DNA of 64,000 bases from Lucifuga dentata (lineage: Eukaryota; Chordata; Actinopteri; Ophidiiformes; Bythitidae). Where the stretch lies: the NCBI GenBank assembly GCA_014773175.1, contig VXCM01000765.1:62001-126000 (forward strand). The letters run 5' to 3'. The position numbers and the translations under genes are program-made. The notes under the pieces were generated by a model. It saw only the letters and a list, made by a program, of their open reading frames with translations, was not told the DNA's origin and made no database searches. Below, one piece after another: positions 25,246 through 38,726 of the stretch. Within the stretch, counting starts at the first letter, position 1, and every line of letters starts with the position of its first letter.

Positions 25246-26434
25246 TCCTTCCAAGAACATCTTTACGTGGGTAGGAGGAGAGGAAAATAAATTGGCCTAG
25301 AGGGTGTTAGCAGTGCTGGGGAGGAAAAACAGTTAAAATAATGGTACTCGTGTCATTTATGAAGTGTTGGGTTTTTGTTTTGGTTTTTTTTGGGGGGGNT
25401 CGGGGGTTGCAACAGCAAAACACATTTTAGAAAGAGAAATCCAGTCAGGAGCGTGACTGCAGATGCTGACCCACTTTTACCTTGTTTCCTTGCTGCGCTC
25501 AGTGAACTGTTTGGAATAAATGTCAACACTCAATAATCATCAGTCAGCACTACCAGAAATAGTCTGAGGTGATCCACACATTAAACACACATAACACTTT
25601 GAGAATGAAGCTGCTGAATGCCCTGCAGTGGGGCAGAACAGGCTCTATAGATACTTAGAATTAAAGATTATTGAAAATCAGTAAGGTGCCCTTGACTTTT
25701 TTTTTTTTTTTTTTTTAATCAATATGGCCTCTTCATTCTGCTGCACTGTATTACCAAGATAAACAACATCTGTAACCTCATTCAGACGAGGTTAGCTGCC
25801 GGTACAGGAAGCTATTGTCTTGCAGTGATGCATTGCGAGCATGGAGCAATTTAAAATCTTAGTGGTGCATTCAAGGACATTCCAATACCCAAGAGAGGAT
25901 CATCATCAGCTAAAGATGTTGCATTGATGGATATGGCAATGGTAACAACATAAAGGCAAAAAATGCTAGTTGTGATGGATTAATTCAAACAAATTTTATG
26001 TTTCTGTAAGTTAATTTGGGACCAGAAACCGCTGGCTGGAGGTAAGATGCTGCTCTGGTTGGCAGTAGAATAAAATATATGAGATCTGTAGGGGGGCTAA
26101 AAATATACAAAATCACTGGTATTGTTGTTTAAAATGTTTTTGTGTGTTTGTGTACTTATTCCTCTACATGTATCCATGATCCTTTCACACCCAAACCCTG
26201 TAAGTAGAATACAGCAATGTAAGTGGAATGTGCAATATTTTGAAAGGGCTGATACATGTAGGCAACCAAACGTGCTCCATCTCTCAACACATGATAACAG
26301 GAAACACAATTAGCCCTGAACTGTGACTATGGCAATGGTGGAGATTGTTGACTTAGTTTGTTGAATTAATAAAAAAAAAAGTGCAAACATCGTCTTTTTT
26401 GTGAAATATAAATGCTGATCATAGATCTCGATTA

Positions 26435-26530
26435 GCTAAACGCACCTGATTGTGCTCATCAATCATGCGTAGAGCAGGGAGAGATGGAAAAAAAGTGCCG
26501 TGGTACTTGAAGACCAGGGCCATCGCTCTA
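26435..26530 (+). repeat. Possible dispersed fish repeat fragment
   Basis: The text CACCTGATTGTGCTCATCAA, GAGCAGGGAGAGAT and CTTGAAGACCAGGGCC resembles the tail of a repeat family common in fish genomes. I cannot name the family, and the boundaries are uncertain. Confidence 0.3.
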
Positions 26531-26763
26531 GGTTATCTCGCCTATTAATGTGCTGCGATTTTTTTAATATCCTTCATCCTAGAGCCCTTCATGAACACAA
26601 TCATTATGATTATCTTCAGGTAAAGCAGCACATACTGCACGTTGGATTAAACCCAGTACAGCAGCAGAGTTGATGCTTTAACCGAGACGCACAAGCAGCT
26701 CAGGCCGGAGCTCAGAGTCAGAGGTTCTCCACAACTCTGCCTCCTCCAGACTGACAAGTACTT

Positions 26764-26967
26764 CACACACACACACACACACACACTCCATCACTGCTGC
26801 TTATCAATACCTGTCTACGCCAACACAAACGTCACAAACAGAAACAAGATCAACAGTGTGAGGACCAATAAATGAAAAAGCTGTTGAAGCAGGTGACAGA
26901 ACACTTGTTCTTAGCTGATTCCTGAGCTCAGTGTGTGTGTGTGTGTGTGTGTGTGCGTGTGTGTGTG
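26764..26967. repeat. (CA)n and (GT)n runs in opposite sense
   Basis: CA repeats at 26764-26787 and GT repeats at 26931-26967 (one interruption) could pair as a long imperfect hairpin. Confidence 0.9.
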
Positions 26968-27550
26968 AGATCATAGGAAGAAGGAAATGCATGTTACTAT
27001 ATGTCATCACTTTCTTTTGCGGCCGTCTTGCGTTGGACAATTTTTATTCATTTTTGCAAGCATACTGCAACTCTGAGTAGATTTTACACTATGATTTAGC
27101 TTTGCTAGGTGACAGCAACTCCAAACTGAAACTCCAAAATATACGACATTACCTTTCCTCTTCATATTTGGCTATGACAGGTCTCTCCATTGCTCAAACC
27201 CTCTCGCTTGCCATTTCGACTCTCCTGAGCTTCACTAGACTGCCAGCCATGTGACATTTTGATTTCTGGAGACAAAACATTTGATGAGTAAACTATCTTT
27301 ACTATGTTTGCTGCTGATGTGTTACACAGCCATGTGACATTTGAAGGACATGATAAAAACTAATTGAAATAAATAAATTGAATCTCTCCGTCAAATCCTA
27401 CTCAATGCATAAGCTCTACTTGGAAAGACAGATCCAGATATATCATCCAGAAACATGCAAACACTAAACCAGCAGAACCTGGACATGGTCTGTGACTCAA
27501 CATGTGCAAATATATTAATTTGTCACAGTGTATTGTACCTGGGTGTGTCT

Positions 27551-27559
27551 GCGCGTGTN

Positions 27560-27623
<64 letters not shown>

Positions 27624-27690
27624 TTAGCTGGCACAGTTCTTCATCAGAATGTAGGTCAGGAGCTTCCTGAGCACTCTTATAGTTCCATCC

Positions 27691-27742
<52 letters not shown>
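27551..27742. repeat. Compound microsatellite: (GT)n then (CT)n
   Basis: A GT run at 27551-27621, broken by an N at 27559, is followed after about 70 bp by a CT run at 27693-27742. The translated ORF across it is meaningless. Confidence 0.95.
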
Positions 27743-27748
<6 letters not shown>

Positions 27749-30486
27749 TTCTGATCTCCTGGCGTTTTTGTAACAGCTCCTACAACAAGACTATTGTGTT
27801 TCTAGTCTTCACCTTTATACAATCAGTAACTTACACATGACAATCTTGCCACAAAAGCTGCAGAATTCTCTGATCCTGTCTTAACGACATGGGTTAACAG
27901 TCTGCCAACAATGGCTAATCTCAGTGTGAGCATTTCCTCACAACAATAGCACCTCTGAGGACAACACACTTTTCACGTGTCTCTGGATCCTGTGGCTTCA
28001 GCATGACCTACTTTATCCTGAGGGTGGAAGTAAACCTCTGGTTAGCTTCTGCTGTTAAAGGTCCCATACCTGCAGGTAAAACACCTTTATACAGTAGGTG
28101 GTGATGATAACAACACTGGCATCACGCTAACTATCTTTAACTAACTGAGCTAGATGAGTCTGAACAGGATCTGATAGCTAATTTGACTTTATTTAAATTT
28201 AATTGTGATAGATATGTACATATGTGCAGCAGATGGCCAGAATACTAGGAACACCTCAAAAATTCAAGTTTATTGTGATTTATTAATCACAAAAGAGAGC
28301 ATCGTGATTAGTTTTCACATTTATTAAATGTGAACACCAATTATAATTGGGGTTTTTTTTTTCATGATTGTGCATGCATCATAGTAAAATGTCACAGACA
28401 CTCAAAAAGGCAGTTCAATATCTAGTGTGACCTTTATATGTCGTGTTTTTTTTGGGGGGGGTTGTGTTTTTTATGCCTGCACAAAAGAAATTTCCATTAG
28501 GATGAATAAACCTGGAACGGAAATTTACTGGCCCTGGAACTGAAATTTACTGGCCACCAAGTTTTGTCAGTCAGCTCAGCGTTTTTTTGAGTAATCTTGC
28601 TAACAAACAAGCAAAAGGATGCAGGTGTTTTTACTGCTTTGTGTTTGTTGTGTATAAAAATGTAACTCCAGTCATTCAGTAAGAGTTTGCTGTCTTTTTC
28701 TTCCCATCTATTGGAGTTTTTTATTTTGTTTCTCTCTTCTGAGTGTGTTTATGACAGAGTGTGTGCATATGCATAGAAACATGCAAGTTAACATGCACAC
28801 ACGTGCAACAACATCATATGTGGCCTTCAGAGACTGCTCTATTTTTCTCTTCTCACTATAGAACAGCTGTAACATGTGAAGAAGAGGAGAGATTATATGA
28901 CAGCAGAGGAGGTTTATTGATGAATCACCAGCAGTTGAACATGAGCTAAAATAGTATTGCCTGAAACTGGACTACTTACTGTCATCATCATTTCTATGGC
29001 TCATTAGTTTAAGGAAATATATTTGCAACCCTATAAAGATTGACGATAAAGAGATGTGTAATAAAAGAAAATTGGGCGTATTTTACCTAACATTCTTTTT
29101 CCTCCCTAAATTAGAATTTTACTGCTTGATTTAACTTTGTGCATTCACACTAATCATATTTGAAACAAATATGAATTCGGGACTGCTTAATCATTTAGTT
29201 TGGCTTGTGTGGCTATGAAGATTGCTTTCCCAACCTCAAATGGCTTCGTGATGGCGATACCTGGTAGCCAGTAGCTAATATGAGGTGAGTACAAAATGCT
29301 CAAAAACCCCTAGAAGAACTGGGTATAACTTTAAAATCCTAAATTTGCCATACTGTTATGTCAGCATGGGAAAATGAAGATTACATAGTACTTTTGTATT
29401 GCGTGATGAAAATCCCCCTTATACAGTATTCATAATGTACTTACAAAAGTGATATAAATGCAAAATGTGTACATATCACAGCATGTACTGTTGAGCCAGT
29501 GTATTATATATATATTATGTAATATAGAGATTTTTACAGTACAAAGTAAAGTAGAATGAGTTTCTTTACGTTAAACCCATAGAAGAATAAAGCCACTGTA
29601 AAATAGTAGGTTACCAAAAGCCTCAAAGGGATTATGTGCTTACAGTTCAGCATCAGGATGTGTAACAGCTCTTGAGACGTCTGAGTGTTTCTCATGTGTA
29701 CACTCAGCTTTTTAATCAGGTGAGAGATGTAAGACTAGGTTGGTACAGAAGATGGATTTTGGAGATGCATCATTAGCTGCAGGGAACATGCTGTATCACT
29801 GTGAGACATATGAACAGACTGTCTCAAGAGCCACACCTAGACATATTATTCAAAAGATATGGAATAACAATGATTGTTGGGAGGATCCAAACTGTGAAAA
29901 CTGGTCGGGAAGCTGACCCACATAATATATGAATCTGTTGAGCTGAAATTAGGTCTCTGTGTTGCCCTACTTCAAAGTTCACAGGGAGACATGTTCATGT
30001 TAACATTTAATCTTGTATTCTGGAATTGAATACAATTTGGATTTAAAGCTGGAGATGGCAAAGCTGATGTTGGGATGAGTTTGAGTGAGTGAGTTTCATA
30101 TGCCTTGTAAAAAAAAAAAAATTCTTAAAATAAAAGACATTTCAGTATTTTATTGAAAGGTAATGCCCATTTGAAAGTGCATCAGCAAAAAGCAACTAAA
30201 CTTTACACACCTAGTTGACAAAATTTTATATTGTCACACTGAAAAAAGTAAATTAGAGGGCACAGAGAGACTGCATACCTTGCCTAAGGCCCAAAAGTCC
30301 TCAGATTTTTTATTTTTTGGTTTTTTTTTTGGCAATATAAACAGCCAAGTTTTATGGTTTTAGATGACCTTTACATAGACATATTGATTTCTTGACCTGT
30401 TGCAAGTAAACATATACATAGTTGATGCATGCATTTTTAAAGCGACATTAAAGATATTTTTTATTTCCTCAAATGATTATGACTGC

Positions 30487-30536
<50 letters not shown>
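30487..30536. repeat. (CA)n microsatellite
   Basis: About 25 uninterrupted CA units. Confidence 0.95.
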
Positions 30537-30538
<2 letters not shown>

Positions 30539-31998
30539 GAATCAGTTGCACAAAGGCAGGACAATTACACAGCGGTGGCACATCTTTTCCTGAGATGAAT
30601 GAAACTGTCTGGCAAAAATAGTGTCCCTGTGTGGTTTACAGTGATTCATAATCTTTCATAATCAGATTCAAATTCAGACTAAATGCATCACATCAAACTA
30701 ATATACTGTGGTTTTTTGAAAGTGCCACATGCATCAAGCTATTGACATTTCACATTCTGCAGCGATATAAATTATGATGTGTAGTCATTAAAATATTTAA
30801 AAAGTAAGACAATAAATTTTCCCAGGAGTTAAATAGCTTTTACATGCCATTGATGATAATCGATTAGCCAAGCTACTTCCTCCAGCATAGGATGACCTTT
30901 TCTCAAGTGTGTAAAATAATATCAATAAAGTGCGAGGTCATACTGGAGGCAACTGTGCAGAAAATTAATCTCACACAGGGCTTACAAGAAGTATTAAAAA
31001 AAATCAATTAAGAAACCAAGGAACCAAATGAAATTACAGAAGGCAAACTGAACATCTTATCTCCTGTCAAGTCAATATTTTTCATTTTCTAACGGTGCAG
31101 GATCTGTGTGTGGGCTGAGGTGGAGGTTTGCTCTGGAAAATGGGAGAAAATAAAGTATAGCCAAAAGTTCTAGGTCAAAATCAAGATGTTCTGCCTGACA
31201 TGACCTGAGCTACTTTCCTGAGGCAACAAGGTGTCACAGAACTTAAAAATTCACTTTCTGAAGTGGTCCCGAGTTGATTGGACATCATTAACAATGCGCT
31301 ACCATCAACACCCTATTATAAATGTTATGAAAATGTTGTGGACCCTGAAAGTGATTCCACATAACCTGGTTAGATGCAGGTTTCAGGTATCTCTTTGATC
31401 GACCTGGGGAAGTTTGGTGGGTATTTTCTTGGGTTAGAGGTTGGGGGTTAGAGTTATGAAGGTTCTCAGACAAATGCTGCAACATCTTCATAACCAAACA
31501 GTAACACAGACTTTGACAAACAACCTAAATTACTGAGAATCATTGTGGAGAATCCTGTTATAGGTGACATAACTTCTGAGTGTTGATAGATAACTTCTGA
31601 ACCTGACACATTAGGAGAAAAACAAGGGCTGTAATATCTTTTGAGAAGTAAAATAATTCCTTAGGTGTTTTTGCACATGAACTCCATTCATTTGAGCTCA
31701 GTGATTATAAATTAAAAGTGGTCAAATTAGGCCAACATGCAGTGACTTATGTGCCGGCTGCTATCCATAACTGCAGCTTTGAACTATTTCAGCAGCCCAG
31801 CCTACTCGTTTGATTCGGCCCCTCAGATTTTCACCTTTTCCCAAAGAACAAGACTATGACACTGGGATAAAATCCTTCCAGCACTGTTGGCATAAGTGTG
31901 TCTAGTTAGAAGGAAATCATGTTGAAAAAAATCATAACCTCAACACCTCTGAGTTAAGAGCTTTCAGTGATAGGTTCAGAACTAATCAACTGGCCTTT

Positions 31999-32021
31999 GT
32001 GTGTGTGTGTGTGTGTGTGTG
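31999..32021. repeat. (GT)n microsatellite
   Basis: Eleven GT units in the spacer. Confidence 0.9.
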
Positions 32022-32171
32022 CTCTTCAAAGAAAGAATTTGCTGGATGAGTTTGTTGTGCAAGAGCAGTGCTCCTCCAAAGTTCAGTGTGCCAGTTACCT
32101 CACAAGAAATAAATGATGAGTGATGACCCCATTTTGTGGTATTTGTTGCTAATATTACATCTATGATGCTT

Positions 32172-32875
32172 AGGGGCAGATTCATAAAAAAATAATGCTA
32201 TGGGTGTAGCGTTGACCTAAATGTGTACCGTATGAAATGGAGCTCATTCATAAAACTTCTCCTACGATAATCAGCGCACCGCTGTCACATGAAGGCAGCG
32301 TTGTTGTGAGGTGTGACAGGTAAAAGCAGATGAAGACCAACATGTTACTGAGCTGCTGCATATTTATCAGCCACCATTTATCCTGATTCATCTGGTTTTA
32401 AATCCACGAATTGGCAAAGGAAACATACATTCTGCCTTTGAGATCCTCATTTTAAAAGACTGACACTAAAATAACAGTTAAATGTGCATTTTAACCTCTG
32501 TAGTGTGTGATCGCTCTGCCCAGGTTGGGGGTNGGGGGTAATATGTGTGAGGAACTCAGACGTGCATAGTGCAGCAGGTGAGATTATGAATGAAGCAGAG
32601 CACCATAAGTGTGTCATACCAGATCAAAACTCACCCCTTAAAAACTGACTGATCAGCTGAGTGAGTTTATCAAAGTTACTGATCACTAACAGGTGAGGCA
32701 AATACAGTTTTAAACGTCGCCAAGATTTCATAGCCTGGAATTTACTAGCAGACTGAGCAGGTCTTATTTTTGTGTGTTGGTAACAGGTGTTTATGAATGA
32801 GGGAATGTGGTGCGCCATGATATTTGCACATAGCAATACGGTAAATCATGCGCTACCCTTTATGAATCTGGGTCT
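32172..32875. mobile_element. 0.7-kb non-autonomous DNA transposon with long imperfect inverted repeats
   Basis: The left end reads GGGGCAGATTCATAAA and the right end, reverse-complemented, reads GACCCAGATTCATAAA. A second paired block, TCATTCATAAA on the left and TTTATGAATGA on the right, places the inverted arms at roughly 100 bp each. An N lies inside at 32533. No transposase is seen, and target duplications are not clear, so the superfamily is unassigned. Confidence 0.55.
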
Positions 32876-34633
32876 TGGTGTATTGAGGTCATCAAATAGC
32901 TTCAGACCAGACCTTTGGAGAGATTTTACGGAAGTTCCAAGGAAGAGCTGGTCAGCAGGACAGTGTGTGTGTGTTATTATGAGTTTAAGGTCTGTGGAGG
33001 CAAAATGGCTTCTGTGATTTACACTGATTTAATTAGTATGATTGACCATCTCTCTCTTGCTAGTGTATAAAGGCACTCAGACATACTTGTACACCCTGGC
33101 ACACATAATGTACACACAGGCATGTACACGCATATTTTCTTTTACATAAGATAGCTGATTAAAATACCCTGGAGTCTGAGAAAAATTCCATAGGAAAAGC
33201 TGGCTCCTTTGCACGATAATAAACCGTGATACCTTGTGTCAGGCCAGCAAGATAAGACACAGACAGCCCACAGCAAACTACACACTGTAAGTAGGTTAGT
33301 GGGCTACGTTATGTGCAGCAGGCTACCAGCGGAGAATCCCTTGTGATGATTAGCACTCACTGAGGCCACGCTGCTGAATTTATTTAAGACTGACGCATTT
33401 TGAAACAGGATGTGGGTGCAGAGGTCAGATGGAGACCTTTTTCAGACATACGTGTAATTATTCATTAGTGATCTGTATGGATATGGTGCATTCGCTTCCT
33501 GTTTGGTCAACTCAGAAAGTAGATTTTTCTCCCATAAACTCTAAATTTTACTCTATGAGCTGCTAGATGGTAGAAGCTGTCAGCCAGTCACTTCAAGTGA
33601 TTTCACCTGTTTTTTTCATATTTTCATGGGGTCCAGTAAATCCATGAAGAAATCACAGAGACACTGAAGAGCATTATGTGAGTGGCAGTTTCAGAGATTT
33701 TGCAGAATTTTTAATTCTGTTACATTTAAGCACACTGTTATGAGTGCTTAAATGTCCAACTAAGTTCAAACAAATAGAGTGAATATTAATTAAACCATAA
33801 ATCAATAATCATTCCATGGTACATACACCCAACATTACCGTGACAACAAGCACACAATGTGTGTAGCTTCTCGGTTAGTCTCATTCCTATTGTGGAGAGC
33901 CTCATTATAAGGCACCACCAAGCGACAGCACGTCCGCAGGCAGTCTGCGTGACCACAGCTCTGTCCTCATTCCTTGGCCCAGATGGCCAGCGTCCACACC
34001 CTATGTCCCTGTCAGAGAAGCAGTGGTGACTCACTGGCATTTCTGATGCAGACATGAAACAGTCAGAGCCTTCGTAGCTGCTGAACGTGTTGCAGTTCGG
34101 CTGACATCACCCATATGGATAGATGCATAAGCGGTATCACAGGCGATTCCTCAGCCATTTTTATCCCAAACTCCTACACTGGATGTTAATGTGGCATGTT
34201 AGTAATATTTTGACAAATTTATTTAGCATTCTTATAGCATTCTGTAACATTCAATTTGATTGTGTCCTCCAAAACCTCAAATACTAGTTTTTCACAAGCA
34301 AAAATTTGTATTCCTGCTTTAAGATCTTGACTCCTACAATGAGCTATATTAAAGGAGAAATAATGTAGTTCCGAGAAACTTTAAATTCTAATGGCTAGAT
34401 TTTTGAGCCAGTTTAAAAAAAAATAAAAATGTTCCAACCACTTTTTACGCTTACATCACTGGGTAATTTTTTTCACTTGATCCTAGAAATTTCGCTAGAT
34501 AATCAAAAGTTGAGAGTTATTAGCAGTAACATGTATTCATTACTGAAATGTAGACAAATAAAAATATGGAGTTGCCTAAAATGGACATACTTATAGTAGA
34601 AATTTAAAAAAAATAACTCAAATTGTACTTGGG

Positions 34634-35105
34634 TGTCACAGTTCTGCATGTCTGGTCCTCAGCTACTCACCTGCCATTTCTGCCTGCCTGGTCTTCAGCT
34701 CCTCACCTCCGTTCATCAGCCTGATTCATTTCAGGTTTGGACGCTGTCACCTATTAGCACCAATCAGGCATGGATTTAAACCCCAGTCTCACACTCACCC
34801 TTTGCCAGATTGTTCCTCGATGCAAGACTCTCCAGCGTTTATTTGTGGACTGACATTCTGTTACCGACTCGGCCTGTTTTGGACTATTCTGCTCGTCGCC
34901 CCCCTGGTTATCACTTCTGCCTTCTGTCCCCGACTCTGATTTCAGTCTCTGCGTTTGGACTCTTTGTCTGACTGTGTCAGTGTAGGCACTTTGTCCTGCC
35001 AGTTTTTCTGCCTGCCTCTGTGTTGGACTGAGAGCTCTATTAAAGAACTTTACTTGTCGGAGTTGTACTGTGTGCTGCATTTGGGTCCAAACCCCACCCG
35101 TCACA
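34634..35105 (+). mobile_element. Solo LTR of an LTR retrotransposon
   Basis: A 472-bp unit begins TGTCACAG and ends CGTCACA (TG...CA ends). It is bracketed by the exact direct repeat CTTGGG at 34628-34633 and 35106-35111. It is more GC-rich than its surroundings. A TATTAAAG polyadenylation-like signal lies near 35039, and a GCATTTGGGTCC block near the 3' end resembles fish LTR tails. No internal gag/pol is present, so it is read as a solo LTR left by recombination between two LTRs. Confidence 0.6.
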
Positions 35106-35111
35106 CTTGGG

Positions 35112-35766
35112 TAAATTTAATTATTTCACTTTCTTCAGCTGTTGATTGATTGACATGATTGAATCATTGTGTTATTCGATATCCACTAATCCAAAATTTA
35201 CCTTCTTGAAGCCTCTTTAGCAGCATTCAGTAGCATTACAATGAGGAATTTCTCAATAACTCTGACATCATCTCTACATGCAGGCTACAATTATTTACCA
35301 AGAACAGAAACCCACTGTGGGCATGTGACATTCTCAATTACCACAGCTGACTTTGGGAAGTCAAAGATGCTACTGATGCTACACTTCACAGTGACTAGAA
35401 GATAGTTTTGGAGCTGAGTTTTTAAAAAAAAAATTAATTAAAAAAATTAATAATAATAAAGGGTAAAATCATTTTTGCTAATGGTTCTACATTCTTAAGT
35501 GCCCCTGACAGCAATACAGCATGTGTTTATGCAAACACGTGTGTGTCAGAGCCTGTTGCTGCACCAGAGAGGATCCATCAGTCGATTGTTGCTGCATCTC
35601 ATCTGGAAGGCATCAGGAAAAACAGTTATCTAATGAAAAAGCAATAAGCATTTTGTCTGCAATTTGTCTGTAATGATGCAGTTTAGCCTGGACTGAATTG
35701 GTACATTACGGTGAATCATTGCCTCATCCAGGTTTATGAATCTAAAATACTTTTCCATCCTTTTGT

Positions 35767-35802
<36 letters not shown>

Positions 35803-37881
35803 ATGCAATGAAAGGACATAGTGATGATAATGGTGATGGTAACTATAATGTTTTATTTCCTCTAACAATATGAGGGCATTGGGAAGTGGGTCAGTAGGCT
35901 ACGCTGTAATGTAGGTCATGATGCTCAACTAAAAAGGAAAGAACAATGGCAAGTGATGGGATGAGACAGAAAGGTTGCTGCTGACATCATAGCAGTGATG
36001 AAAATTATGTTCAGACAAAGAGCAGTGGGTGGGGTCAGTGGGGTGGGGGTGGGGTGGAAGAGGAAGGATGTGTGCAGGTGAGCCACTGCAGCTGATTGAT
36101 ATCTCTGACCAATAAATTCACACACACACACAACCACACAGCTGTAATAAATTATTCCTTCTAGCCAGGAAAAAAAAAAGCATTTTATAGACATATCCAG
36201 TAAACAACGTTAGCCTGCATAAGCTTGACCCACATTCTATCTAAACACAAAGCAGGTGCTCCCACTCTTCCAATCTTACACCTCCTTCTCTCTTTGTGTT
36301 TCTTTCCTCTCAGATGAGCCTGCTGAGTAAAAAGAGGATGACTAATGAAAATTACTCCTCTCCCTCCGGTGAAAATTTCACTGCTTGCTCTGGCAAGCAG
36401 TGAAAGGCTGTGTTATGTTATCAGTGATATGTTCAGGTAAAGGAATATTTTGTTCCACGATGGATAAAAGCTTTGGTAAATTAAACCCAGGGGTGTCAGT
36501 GCTGCAGTGAATAGTTTTTTTTTTTTTTTNTAGTTTTTTTTTTTTTTCTGCTTAAATTCAGGCTTACTTTCTGGCAAATTCACTGTGAATAGGAAATTTT
36601 AAAGCGAGGCTGTGTGTTCAATCTAAAGTGTAGCTAATGGCTCCTTATTGTAGTTTGCTTAGACATAGGTGACCTTGTTGCATATGAGGAGTCTGTACCA
36701 CATGCTGTTGCAGAGAGAACATTGAAGAGGGTGGTGTATTTTTTAGTCTTATTAGTGTGATGTTGCCTGTGCTGGCAAACCTGATTATATGCCAATAAAA
36801 TTTGTCTTGAAATTTCCCACAAAATGTATTTGTTCAGTGGCAATGTTTTGTGCTAAAGCCGGAAGCGTTGATTTTCATATGCCATTGAAAGTACAGGTTT
36901 GATGTTGGGGTGGATGGGTAGAGAGTTCAGACTGTGACAACAGAGATCTGAATTGGTGTTTATATAGGACAGTAGCCTTCATTTACCGTGACCAAAATCT
37001 TAATCATTAATTTTAACAATTCCAGGGGAAAAAAAAAAAACAAAAAACAAACTCTTGTGCTTATGTGTCAGGCTCTGGACTTATCAATCAGCCTTGTATC
37101 ATGATACAGAATTCACAGGCAACTTCACCAACAATGAATTTATCCTATTAATACTGTAAATAGACCTCTTCTCTGTGCAGCCAATGCCTGATATGATTGA
37201 CTTCATTATAGATTCCATTATAGATTCCATTGGCCAAAAGACCCTGACATTGTATTTGACATGCTGTGATTAGCTCACCTTGAGCTGTCCACTTCTGGCT
37301 CTGGGCCATAGCGAAAACAGCTAAAGAAATCACATTATTTTGCACTCCTTGATCACTTCTTTATGCGTTAGACTCTGAACTTATCAATCAACATTTGGAA
37401 TTGTAGCACATACAAAATGCATTTAATTCTACCAAAAATGTTAAAATGAATTAATAAATTTAAAAAAACAAAAACAAAACATGTTAGTGGTCCTGGTCTC
37501 CCATTTTTTACAGTGTACAGAAATTTATTTCTGAATTTATTTTTTGTAGAAGTAGAAGCAAAAACCTCAGTTTGACAACTTTGTTGTCTTTTGCTACCAC
37601 TCACTCTCTCTACCAGCCCCTCCACAGCCTTTATACTCTGTGTGGACTAAACCAATGGGAGTGGGAGGGTGGAGGTGGGGTGTGTCAATATACCCATCTA
37701 CAAATATGCAACTCCGCCAAATGTTGCTTATTTTACAGTTTACATAATCTTGACATCACACATCTATAATCATTTATTAAAGATAACATCAGTATGACTA
37801 TGACCTTTAGGAAATCTTGAAAACATTAAAAATAGGAAAATGTCCCACCCCCTATTAATCAATCATGGTAAATTCAGGAAG
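35112..37881. other. Intergenic spacer without a recognised gene
   Basis: About 2.8 kb, AT-rich, with the poly-T at 35768, a GT/G-rich run near 36025-36060 and a poly-T join at 36530. A short direct repeat (TATAGATTCCAT twice) lies near 37197-37220. Nothing coding is seen. Confidence 0.6.
35768..35801. repeat. Poly-T tract
   Basis: Uninterrupted T run of about 34 bases. Confidence 0.9.
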
Positions 37882-37889
37882 TATAAATA
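37882..37889 (+). promoter_or_regulatory. TATA box of a candidate transcription unit
   Basis: TATAAATA stands alone in an otherwise ordinary stretch. A splice donor AACAG|GTAAGA (37942/37943) follows at a distance that would leave a leader exon of about 25-30 nt if transcription starts 25-30 bp downstream. TATA-driven genes with tiny leader exons are common among regulated secreted-protein genes, but no gene is proven here. Confidence 0.3.
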
Positions 37890-38726
37890 ATGATGGAAAC
37901 CTTCAGCTTGTTCCTTTCACTGAGAACAGAACACTTGAACAGGTAAGAAAATATTTTACTTTAATACTGTGTTTAAAAAAAAAAAAAATTCTCAACACAG
38001 GACCTGAGTTCTAAAGGTAAGAACCTGTTATGCTGATGCATATGTTTTGTATGTTTTATATGTTTGTATTTATAGTTGTTTGACACTGAAATTATGTCAC
38101 GCCCCACTTGTTGCTGTGTTAAAGGTTCTGACTCAGATTTTGCTGTCTCAGTGTTCTGTGAGCCTGAAACCTTTTCACAAGGCAGTAACTATAATATGAG
38201 TTTGTAAAAATGTATTTTTAGGTTGTATTTTGCATAGCTAGACCTTCAGGCACATGGTGATGTAGATAACTTTCAGCCCAGTGTGCAACATACTTTAAAT
38301 CAAACTGGGAGCAACCATTTTAGGGGTGTATGGGACAGTGATTCATTTTAAAATAGTTATTGCTGCAATAAGTGTGGTCTATTTAATTTTCAAAACTATT
38401 TGTGCCATGAGGGAAACATCCAGAAGTCACTGAGATAACAAAAAACAACGAGCGTTCATCTGACAAAACATCTCACTGGAGTGGATTGTAAGTTTTTATT
38501 TTGTTTTTGTTTAATATGAAATTTTAGGTTTAAAATGACTAAAATAACCAGCTAATTCCATTAATATTTGCTCATTTGATAGTATGGCAAGTGTGGAAAC
38601 AGACAAAATTAGCAACTAATGACACTGACATTTGATTGAAATTTATTTTCAACTTGAAATGGATCAAATTAGCTGCTAACAAGATGCATTACATCATGTG
38701 ATAATATTATTTGATAGTATTATTTA

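Larger units (their letters stand above)
24113..25291 (+). other. xxylt1 3' UTR and downstream flank
   Basis: The region after the stop holds a TTG/GTT microsatellite, duplicated around the N at 24225. The first plausible poly(A) signal is ATTAAA at 24530-24535; a canonical AATAAA occurs at 25286-25291. Which is used cannot be told from sequence. Confidence 0.4.
25292..34627. other. Intergenic spacer without a recognised gene
   Basis: About 9.3 kb holding the microsatellites, the 32172-32875 element, a possible repeat fragment at 26435 and two short G-run joins (25399, 32533). All ORFs are under 95 codons and show no domain or splice context. Confidence 0.6.

Noticed and set aside
27528..27773. 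ORF of Val-Cys and Leu-Ser repeats
   Set aside because: It is a translation of GT and CT microsatellites.
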